From JAEZKC01 sp046538945 (GTDB lineage Bacteria; Fibrobacterota; Chitinivibrionia; Chitinivibrionales; Chitinispirillaceae): a stretch of DNA of 31,234 nt. Both the position numbers and the translations under genes were made by a program. A model generated the notes under the pieces. That model was not told where the DNA came from and ran no database searches. It saw only the letters and a list, made by a program, of their open reading frames with translations. Shown here in pieces: positions 14,786 to 21,269 of this stretch. How positions within the stretch are numbered: the stretch's first letter is position 1; the number at the start of each line of letters is the position of its first letter. The DNA lies in assembly GCA_046538945.1 (NCBI GenBank), contig JBKHHW010000025.1, positions 1 through 31,234 of the forward strand. The letters run 5' to 3'.

Positions 14786-16337
14786 CACTTCTACATCGGA
14801 AAAGCCTCAGGTAAGAACATCCCCGGCAGCCGCGAGAATTTCCGGCTGCAGAGACAAGGTGAGTCTTGTGGAAAGAATCACCCTTGTCATCCTGATAACT
14901 CTGGGTATAGAATCTGTTCTTTATTTCATGACCTGGTGGCTCCAGCCTCAGCACAGAAAAAGCGGTATTCTCTTTTTGATTCTCACTTTTGCTGTGGGAT
15001 GGGGTCTTTTCCGTTCGCTTGTGAACTGGTTCTACTTCTTTTTCATAAAGGGAAGCAGTCACAGGGAAGCTCCTGAGGGGCTCAAAGCCGATGTGTTCAC
15101 CACGGCCATGCCCGGGGAACCTTATGAGATGTTTGAAAAAACGCTTACGGCCATTATGAAAATCTCCTATCCTCACGAATCCTATCTTCTTGACGGAGGA
15201 AATGACCCCGGGCTCAGGGAACTCTGCACCCGCCTCGGTGTGCATCACCTTGACTGCAGAAATATCGGGGGTGCCAAGGCGGGAAAGGTGAACTATGCAC
15301 TGTCCCGGTCAAAAGGTGATTTCGTCCTGGTCATCGATCCCGATCACATCCCCGAAGCCGATTTTTTCGATCAGGTTCTGGGCCATTTCCAGGATTCTCA
15401 GGTGGGTTTCGTGCAGGTGGTGCAGGGGTACTACAATCAGTCCGAGAGCATCGTGGCAAGGGCTTCCGCCGAGCAGACCTACGGTTTTTACGGTCCCACC
15501 ATGATGGGCATGAACGGACTGGGAACCCCGGTGGCGATCGGAGCAAACTGTACCTTCAGACGTAAAGCATTGGAATCAATAGGCGGCCATGCGGTTCATC
15601 TGGCCGAGGATCTGGTCACTTCTCTGCGTCTGCACGCGCAGGGTTGGAAAAGTGTCTATGTTCCTCACAGGATGTCTTTCGGGCTGGTACCGGGTGACCT
15701 GGGGTCCTATTTTAAACAGCAGCTCAAGTGGTCCACCGGAATGTTCCAGGCTTTCAGCGGAGAGTACCTGCCCCGTTTTTTTAAACTCACTTTTGTCCGT
15801 AAGCTGCATTATCTTTTTTCCGGTACATTCTATCTGGAGGGGCTGGCTACCGCCATCACCAGCATTCTTCCCATCCTGTTTCTCTTTTTCGGCTTGTGGG
15901 CAGTGGAGATGGAATTCAGTGAATTTCTGCTTCATATCACTCCTTATGTACTGATGTCATTTCTGATCGGATGGTACGTGCAGCGGTTTTACAGAAACAG
16001 GGGCGAAAAAGGATTTTTGTGGAGAGGAATGGTGCTTAACAAAGGTACCTGGGCCATTTATGTGCTTGGATTTCTCTTCTGGCTCAGCCGTACGAAAGTG
16101 CCGTATCTGCCCACTCCCAAAAAGTCCGAAAGGGGAGTGTTCACCGGGCTGGTGATGCCTCATATAGCGGTAATTGTGCTTTCCCTGGCAGCAATCGTGT
16201 ACAGTCTTCTCACTTACGCACGCATGGAGAGCGGTGTGTGGGTAATGATCTTTTTTGCCTCTTTGAATATCGCAACGATGCTGCCCACGGTGATAATAGC
16301 TCATGCTGATCTTTTCAGGAGAGAAGCTTCGAAATGA
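14778..16337 (+). CDS. Processive family 2 glycosyltransferase, polysaccharide synthase (BcsA-like)
   Basis: About 519 residues with two N-terminal TM helices (near 32-54 and 63-90), a cytosolic GT-A domain and about five C-terminal TM helices. Catalytic motifs: Asp139 in 'YLLDGG', 'DPDH' (187-190), 'HLAEDL' with Asp278 in place of TED, and 'QQLKW' (314-318), a Lys variant of QxxRW. A C-terminal PilZ domain is absent, so direct c-di-GMP control is not expected. GTG 14778 was preferred because GGAGG (14765-14769) lies 8 nt upstream; an in-frame GTG at 14757 precedes that site. It overlaps the small protein and is coupled to the GH26 gene by ATGA. It would polymerise and export a glycan across the inner membrane; the sugar is unknown. 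Confidence 0.93.
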   Translation: MNDTSTSEKPQVRTSPAAARISGCRDKVSLVERITLVILITLGIESVLYFMTWWLQPQHRKSGILFLILTFAVGWGLFRSLVNWFYFFFIKGSSHREAPEGLKADVFTTAMPGEPYEMFEKTLTAIMKISYPHESYLLDGGNDPGLRELCTRLGVHHLDCRNIGGAKAGKVNYALSRSKGDFVLVIDPDHIPEADFFDQVLGHFQDSQVGFVQVVQGYYNQSESIVARASAEQTYGFYGPTMMGMNGLGTPVAIGANCTFRRKALESIGGHAVHLAEDLVTSLRLHAQGWKSVYVPHRMSFGLVPGDLGSYFKQQLKWSTGMFQAFSGEYLPRFFKLTFVRKLHYLFSGTFYLEGLATAITSILPILFLFFGLWAVEMEFSEFLLHITPYVLMSFLIGWYVQRFYRNRGEKGFLWRGMVLNKGTWAIYVLGFLFWLSRTKVPYLPTPKKSERGVFTGLVMPHIAVIVLSLAAIVYSLLTYARMESGVWVMIFFASLNIATMLPTVIIAHADLFRREASK

Positions 16338-17443
16338 AACGGAAACTGTTTGTTTTTTTCATGGTAGTACTGTATGCGGGGCTGGTGGCGGGGCTTTTTG
16401 CGAAAATAATGCGTTTTGAAAGGGATGCCCGTCAGTGGTATTTTACAAACGTGACCAGAAGGATGGTTCTCAAAGTATCCAAACTTCCGGTAGGTAAGTG
16501 TGTTCTGGGAGTGTACAGGCCGGAGCTGCCCTATTCTTTTGAAGCCACTGAAGAATTGGAAGAAAGCATCGGTACCGGGTTTACCCTGATTTCCTTCTAC
16601 CAGGCCTGGGGTGAAAAGGATGTGCACAAGTTTCCCTCCCACCTCATGAGCATCATTGACCGGAAAAATTGTGTTCCTCTGCTCACCTGGGAGCCCTGGG
16701 TTACTGATTTTACATCTAAAGATCTCAAACCTATGCCTTTTCGGGAAAAAAGATATCTCAGGGATATTGCAGACGGGGTTTATGATTTTTACATTAAAGA
16801 ATGGGCCCGGAATGCCGTGAAGTGGGGAAAACCGTTCTTCCTGCGGTTTGCCCACGAGATGTCGAATCCTCAATACCCCTGGACACCTCAGAATGGAAAT
16901 AGCGCCGAGGACTATATCCGGGCCTGGTGGCATGTGAAGGGTATATTCGATTCCCTGGGGGCGGACAATGTGGTATGGGTCTGGAATCCTTACAAACCGG
17001 ATGATGTATCCTTCTACCCGGGAGACGAATATGTGGACTGGGTGGCGCTGGATATCTTCAACTACGGTGAACTCATAGCTTCGGGCGACCACGGACGCTG
17101 GCGCAGCTTCGATCAGCTTCTTTCTCCTCTTTACAGAAGTTTGGAGGAGGTCAGAAAGCCGTTCATGATAGCGGAAGTGGGCACCACAGATATGGGAGGC
17201 AGCAGGGAGGTCTGGTACAGGGAGATGTTCTCTCAGATCGCTTCCAAATTTGACAAAGTTAAAGCAGTCGTACTCTTTGACAATCCTTCCGACAGAACCA
17301 GCGGCAAGTGGAAAATCGACTGGTCGGTTGCGGATGACAGTGAAGTACTTGGTGAGATCAATGCGTCAATAGACAACAGTTGTTTTACATATGTAAGTGA
17401 TTATTCGCATCAGCTTTCAGAAAAAGAAGGAGTGGAGAAATGA
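16334..17443 (+). CDS. Membrane-anchored GH26-like glycoside hydrolase
   Basis: The 369-residue protein has an N-terminal uncleaved-type hydrophobic anchor (about 5-25) and a (beta/alpha)8 domain of clan GH-A. The acid/base is Glu175 in 'FLRFAHEMS' and the nucleophile Glu281 in 'FMIAEVGTTD', the GH26 pattern. Supporting motifs are 'PLLTWEPW', 'VVWVWNPY' and 'YVDWVALDIFNYG'. GH26 includes mannanases and related endo-glycanases. Start and stop overlap both neighbours by 4 nt (ATGA). Synthase-dependent systems usually keep a periplasmic hydrolase for their own polymer (BcsZ, AlgL, PelA), so this enzyme probably trims the polymer of this operon. That would hint at a mannan- or glucan-like backbone, but specificity cannot be read. 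Confidence 0.9.
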   Translation: MKRKLFVFFMVVLYAGLVAGLFAKIMRFERDARQWYFTNVTRRMVLKVSKLPVGKCVLGVYRPELPYSFEATEELEESIGTGFTLISFYQAWGEKDVHKFPSHLMSIIDRKNCVPLLTWEPWVTDFTSKDLKPMPFREKRYLRDIADGVYDFYIKEWARNAVKWGKPFFLRFAHEMSNPQYPWTPQNGNSAEDYIRAWWHVKGIFDSLGADNVVWVWNPYKPDDVSFYPGDEYVDWVALDIFNYGELIASGDHGRWRSFDQLLSPLYRSLEEVRKPFMIAEVGTTDMGGSREVWYREMFSQIASKFDKVKAVVLFDNPSDRTSGKWKIDWSVADDSEVLGEINASIDNSCFTYVSDYSHQLSEKEGVEK

Positions 17444-18675
17444 AGAGAGTCATGATGATTGCTGCTATTGTGAGTTGCATGAGTATGCAGGTTTTCTCTC
17501 AGGATTCACCGGTACAGGTTTCAGTATTCAGAAATGATCTTTCATTGACCACCATGCCAAAACTGGTCGACGGCAAGGTGCTTGTTCAGGATTTCAAAGA
17601 CGGATTTTATAGGTTCTACACGTTCGATATTCAGAGCGGGACCCCTGCGGAAGTGAGAAGCCATTCAAAATATCTCTACCCGGTGGCTTTCTCCGGAACG
17701 TATGTAGCCTGGATAGAGTGTCAGGTGAAAATCACTTACGGTCCCCCCAGCCCCGGCAGTACGGCCATTGCCGATACTTCGGTTCAGTACCATGTAAAGG
17801 CCATGAATGTTGCTGACAGAACCGAACATACCCTTTCAACCGATACACTGTTTAAAGAATACATCGCCGCTCACGGGGATAAAGTGGTGTGGACCGACTA
17901 TCGTCATATGTCTCCCGGTGATACTACTGTGGAAATCTACATGTACGATTTTTCCCGGATGGAAGAGTCGAGGGTGACTGAAGTGCAGGGCTACAAAGCA
18001 TGGCCTCATATCTACAACAACAGAATCGTCTGGCAGGACTACCGTCACGCCGGTACAACCAACAATGCCGACATCTTTTTACGTGATCTGGACTCGGGAG
18101 TCGAAACCGGGATCTGTACAGAGGGATCTTATCAGTCACAGCCGCATATATTTGAAGACAAGGTGGTATGGCAGGATTATCGCAATGCATCGACTGAAGA
18201 GAATAATGCCGACATTTTTTTCAAAGATCTGGGCACCAACGAAATAAAGGAAGTCTGCACCGTTTCCGGTTATCAGGGAACTCCTAAGGTATACGGAAAT
18301 TATATCGTCTGGCAGGATTACCGCAATGCTCAGCAGGATTCATCGAATGCCGATATCTACATGTATGATCTGTCCGGGAATACCGAATACCATGTGACAA
18401 AACAGAGCGGTTATCAGGGAGAACCGGTTTTATGGGAAAGCAATATTGTCTGGCAGGATTATAGTGATATGTTTCTATACAAAGGAGTGATAGATGCTGT
18501 TTCTTCAATCAGCGGAGGAAGCAGACTGCTTCCCCTGCCCTCTGCTATTTCCGAGAAGCCGGAATGTTTTTATGATCTGTCCGGCAGGAGAATTCCTCGA
18601 AAAAGTATCCATAACAGAATCATACTGAAAAGAAACCCAACCGGAAGTATTGAGCGGTTTGGGGATATCAGATAG
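17440..18675 (+). CDS. Secreted WQDYR-repeat beta-propeller protein
   Basis: The 411-residue protein has a signal peptide (to about residue 20, 'MSMQVFSQ') and TolB-like propeller blades built on a repeated 'IVWQDYRNA...NADIYMYDL' unit, with at least five copies between about residues 145 and 350. The C-terminus carries 'CFYDLSGRRI' and 'NRIILKR', resembling the sorting-tail modules of Fibrobacterota/Bacteroidota secreted proteins but shortened. It starts by ATGA overlap with the GH26 gene and closes the operon. Such propellers bind proteins or glycans at the cell surface, so a polymer-binding or anchoring role is possible. The function is inferred from position only. Confidence 0.87.
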   Translation: MKRVMMIAAIVSCMSMQVFSQDSPVQVSVFRNDLSLTTMPKLVDGKVLVQDFKDGFYRFYTFDIQSGTPAEVRSHSKYLYPVAFSGTYVAWIECQVKITYGPPSPGSTAIADTSVQYHVKAMNVADRTEHTLSTDTLFKEYIAAHGDKVVWTDYRHMSPGDTTVEIYMYDFSRMEESRVTEVQGYKAWPHIYNNRIVWQDYRHAGTTNNADIFLRDLDSGVETGICTEGSYQSQPHIFEDKVVWQDYRNASTEENNADIFFKDLGTNEIKEVCTVSGYQGTPKVYGNYIVWQDYRNAQQDSSNADIYMYDLSGNTEYHVTKQSGYQGEPVLWESNIVWQDYSDMFLYKGVIDAVSSISGGSRLLPLPSAISEKPECFYDLSGRRIPRKSIHNRIILKRNPTGSIERFGDIR

Positions 18676-18680
18676 TAATT

Positions 18681-18706
18681 GCCGGATGCCGGGCAGCTCG
18701 TCCGGC
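18681..18706. terminator. GC-rich hairpin between convergent genes
   Basis: GCCGGA (18681-18686) pairs with TCCGGC (18701-18706) in the 41-nt gap between the propeller gene and the convergent methyltransferase. Neither side has a clean U-tract, so it may be a weak bidirectional terminator or a 3'-end stabiliser. Confidence 0.45.
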
Positions 18707-18716
18707 GTCTCCCTCT

Positions 18717-19715
18717 TTACTCTTTGTAGGCCAGCATGTAGGCCCTGTTATAGCTTCTGGTTCTTCTCACTCCCGACATTCTGAACCCGTGCCGGGCAAT
18801 CCACTCTGCGTACTCCTTTTCGTTTCTCTCCCGACCTCTTGCAGCCACCATCATGTTGAGATCCGCCCGCACCACGTGTCTGGGTCCCGTCTTGTCCTCA
18901 TCAAGCAGGTATTCACCTATGACAAGCATTGCGCCCGGCCTGCTCGCCTTGGACACGGAGCCAAGCAGGTGGTCTCCCTGCGAGGTATCCCAGTCGTGAA
19001 GAATGTAGCCCAGAGCGTAGGCGTCCGCGCCTTCCGGCAGGGGGTCTGAAAAAAAGTCCGCCTTTAGAAACGAAAGCTGGTTTTCCATTTTGAATTCACG
19101 AATGAATTTGCGGGCAACAGGTTCCGCATAGTCCAGATCGAGCACGGTGCCGTGAAGGTTCGGGTATGTCTGAGCAAGCGCAATCAGAAACGAACCCCCA
19201 GCACCTCCCACATCCACCATGGTCTTAAGCCTGGAAAGTTCGGGGGTGATCCGGGCGAACTCTTTACCGGTCTGGTAGGTGATCGTGTGCATCCCTCTCA
19301 TGAACGCCTCCACCTTTTGGGGCTGTGCGAACCACTCATCTGTAGTGGTGGGAAGCAGTTCATCTTTCAGGGAACGGTTCTCCTTGAGAGATTTGTGCAG
19401 ATGACCCCACAAAGGGTAGAGCTCCTCCCGTACGTGCACGAACATGTCTCCGATGTAGCCCGGTTTGCCTCTGACCAGTTTCTGAGATGCCTCTTTGCTG
19501 TTTCTGTAGCGGCCGCCGCCTGTGTACTCCACAAAGCCCAGTGCGCAGAGCAGGTTGAGCAGGCGCTGGGTCGAGTCCAGCGGCAGCTCCAGTGCCCGGG
19601 AGAGCTCTTGGGGGGTATTCTCATTTTCCTCAAGAATAGAGAAGAGGCCCACTTTCTCTGCGGTCAGCAGTGCCTGGGAGTCCATGAACCCCAGGGCGCA
19701 TTCCCATGCATCCAT
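18717..19715 (-). CDS. SAM-dependent O-methyltransferase (Methyltransf_2 family)
   Basis: The 332-residue protein has the N-terminal winged-helix dimerisation domain of plant-type/ASMT-like O-methyltransferases ('GLFSILEENENTPQELSRAL...STQRLLNLLCALGFVE') and the Rossmann domain with motif I 'TMVDVGGAGGSFLIAL', 'GTVLDLDYAEPVA' and 'YILHDWDTSQGDHLL'. The His in 'LHDW' is the usual catalytic base position. Substrates in this family are small hydroxylated aromatics, antibiotics, carotenoids or bacteriochlorophyll intermediates; nothing nearby identifies the one here. The ATG at 19715 has AGGAGAGG upstream. It is a single gene, convergent with the exopolysaccharide operon and divergent from the surface-protein locus. 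Confidence 0.93.
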   Translation of the reverse strand: MDAWECALGFMDSQALLTAEKVGLFSILEENENTPQELSRALELPLDSTQRLLNLLCALGFVEYTGGGRYRNSKEASQKLVRGKPGYIGDMFVHVREELYPLWGHLHKSLKENRSLKDELLPTTTDEWFAQPQKVEAFMRGMHTITYQTGKEFARITPELSRLKTMVDVGGAGGSFLIALAQTYPNLHGTVLDLDYAEPVARKFIREFKMENQLSFLKADFFSDPLPEGADAYALGYILHDWDTSQGDHLLGSVSKASRPGAMLVIGEYLLDEDKTGPRHVVRADLNMMVAARGRERNEKEYAEWIARHGFRMSGVRRTRSYNRAYMLAYKE

Positions 19716-20131
19716 TCTTTTTCTCCTCTCCTGTATAGGCCGGAAAGGAAAAGCAATTTTCGTTCCAGTTGCCTGCCCCGGAGGTGATTCAGTGACGGAT
19801 CAGAAGATCACCTCCGGGGTAAATGCACTGGGGTGATTTCGCCCCACCGGCATAAGTTGCTGATTTCTTCCCGGTTACAGGCCCCTTCTCTTCCGGTCAG
19901 CAGAAATGTGGGGTGAAGAAACCACACCCCCTTGCCTCCGTTTTCTGGAACAACTGCTTAATTCAGCCTCTATGGGCAATTTATGCTTCTGGCACAACGA
20001 TTGATAACACAAAGGGACTTGTCCTATGAAACTTGAAAGAATCGTGCACAAACGTAACTTTTTTTCGCCGATTTTTCTCCTGAAATTCCCTTATTATATA
20101 CTTATGACCCAAATCCTTCGGGGAGGTGTTT
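19716..20131. other. Divergent intergenic region with several inverted repeats
   Basis: No convincing gene lies here. It holds a 13-bp inverted repeat (19776-19819), the smaller hairpin GGGG-tgatttcg-CCCC just after it, a TGTGG/CCACA hairpin near 19916-19935, and a site TGGCAC-aacga-TTGA at 19990-20004 that resembles a sigma-54 promoter but lacks the -12 C. A TATTAT/TATACT -10-like stretch at 20092-20102 has no matching -35. Confidence 0.5.
19776..19819. repeat. Perfect 13-bp inverted repeat with 18-bp spacer
   Basis: CCCCGGAGGTGAT (19776-19788) is the exact reverse complement of ATCACCTCCGGGG (19807-19819). There is no U-tract, so it is not a standard terminator. The right arm contains GATCACCTCC, identical to the anti-Shine-Dalgarno tail of 16S rRNA, and the left arm its complement. 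It could be an operator for the divergent genes or an RNA hairpin. Confidence 0.85.
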
Positions 20132-21100
20132 ATGAACAGGAAAGCCTGGCTGATACTGGCAATCTGCAGTTTAAGCGTTTATTTCTGCAGCCCGGAGGAT
20201 CAAAGGGATTATCTTCTCGATCCTTCCAGACCGGATGAGACCACTGAACCCTCAAATCTGGATCCGGTCTACGGTGACCCGCAAACCGTTCCCGAAGCGG
20301 GAAACCAGGTGGGGAGATCCGGGGTGGAGGACGGTTCCGCTGCCCGTCTTGAAATCTACGGGGAGCCTCAGTACTACTGGGGGGATCTGGGAAGCGGAAC
20401 GGATGTGCCCATGGTGAAAATCACCAACGCGGTGACCGAAAAATGCACCGATGTGGAGGTTACGTTCAACCCCGACTTTGTGGATGCCACCTACGGGACC
20501 GGTTCCGTGGGGTGGGGAAATAGAGGACACTGGTTCAAGGATCTTTACGGCAGTGATCATGTGGAGATCGCAGTGACCAATGGAGACGGAGACACGGTGT
20601 TTCACGGCAGGCTTGATCTTCTGGAAAAGACCGATCTGGTGCCTTCCGGTTATGCCACACTGGGACCGTTCGGGGGTGACGGGGCAATCTACAAGGGCGA
20701 TCCTGATCACGTGCTTTCGTTCGGAACCAGTCTGGATGACAACATAAATTATTACGGATATCACCTTTTTGAGAATTCTCCTGCTGTCGATGACCAGTTC
20801 GCACCCGATCCTCAGTATCCGAACTGGCAGAATTATGTGACGTTTCGAATCACACTGGACACTGAGGCGTTCGGCCCGTCCGGCTACGGGGAAGTGAGGA
20901 TGACTTCGGTGCACGCTTCTCCCAGCAAAAATGGTGATGACACCATAGAAGTTACCGATAAACCGGGACCGGTGCCTGGCTCCCAGGATGATCCGTTCCG
21001 ATACTATACACCGCTCAAACCGGCCGATCCGACCGATCCGGAACCGCCTCAGGACACCGTGCCTGATCCCCCCCAGGATACGATTCCGATCGTTGGCTGA
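20132..21100 (+). CDS. Exported protein with unrecognised ~200-residue domain and Asp/Pro tail ending PIVG (copy A)
   Basis: The 322-residue protein begins with a signal peptide-like segment (MNRKAWLILAICSLSVYFCS). Cys19 might be lipidated, though Phe at -1 is not a normal lipobox residue. A Glu/Asp/Pro-rich linker runs to about 70, then a compact domain (about 75-275) with 'FVDATYGTGSVGW', 'SDHVEIAVTNGDGDTVFHG', 'LSFGTSLDDNINYYGY' and 'GEVRMTSVHASPSK'. The Asp/Asn-rich 'NGDGDT' loop could bind calcium. The end is Asp/Pro-rich and closes 'IPIVG'. The domain was not recognised, but recurs in the gene at 29448. ATG 20132 was chosen over GTG 20126 because GGGGAGG sits 5 nt upstream. It is its own unit, ended by a strong terminator. 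Confidence 0.85.
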   Translation: MNRKAWLILAICSLSVYFCSPEDQRDYLLDPSRPDETTEPSNLDPVYGDPQTVPEAGNQVGRSGVEDGSAARLEIYGEPQYYWGDLGSGTDVPMVKITNAVTEKCTDVEVTFNPDFVDATYGTGSVGWGNRGHWFKDLYGSDHVEIAVTNGDGDTVFHGRLDLLEKTDLVPSGYATLGPFGGDGAIYKGDPDHVLSFGTSLDDNINYYGYHLFENSPAVDDQFAPDPQYPNWQNYVTFRITLDTEAFGPSGYGEVRMTSVHASPSKNGDDTIEVTDKPGPVPGSQDDPFRYYTPLKPADPTDPEPPQDTVPDPPQDTIPIVG

Positions 21101-21124
21101 AGCTGTTTTGTGTGCTCATGATGG

Positions 21125-21161
21125 CTGTTCCTTGCCGCATCCGCGGCAGGGAACAGTTTTT
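21125..21161 (+). terminator. Strong intrinsic terminator after copy A
   Basis: CTGTTCCTTGCCGC (21125-21138) pairs with GCGGCAGGGAACAG (21143-21156) over 14 bp with one G-U wobble and an ATCC loop, followed by TTTTT (21157-21161). It separates the copy A gene from the vWA operon; read-through could still link them. Confidence 0.92.
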
Positions 21162-21221
21162 GACATTCTGAACTGCCGGATCACCAGTTTAAGCGCTTGG
21201 AAAAGGATACCCCCGATTGTT

Positions 21222-21239
21222 ACCATTATCGTGAATGGT
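21222..21239 (+). promoter_or_regulatory. Short inverted repeat in the leader of the vWA operon
   Basis: ACCATT (21222-21227) and AATGGT (21234-21239) flank a 6-nt spacer, about 15 nt before the GGGGAGGAGGAG ribosome site of the first vWA gene. A palindrome AAGCGCTT lies at 21191-21198. Either could be an operator or, for the first, a small leader hairpin. No clear -35/-10 pair was found. Confidence 0.35.
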
Positions 21240-21269
21240 TAAGGACTGCCGTAGGGGAGGAGGAGAAGT

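Noticed and set aside
14538..15248. Minus-strand open frame of 236 codons across the small membrane protein and synthase
   Set aside because: Shadow of strongly supported genes on the plus strand; composition is His/Pro/Arg-rich without domain features.
19990..20004. Sigma-54-like site TGGCAC-N5-TTGA upstream of copy A
   Set aside because: The -12 element has TTGA instead of TTGC, losing the invariant C, so it was not called as a promoter.
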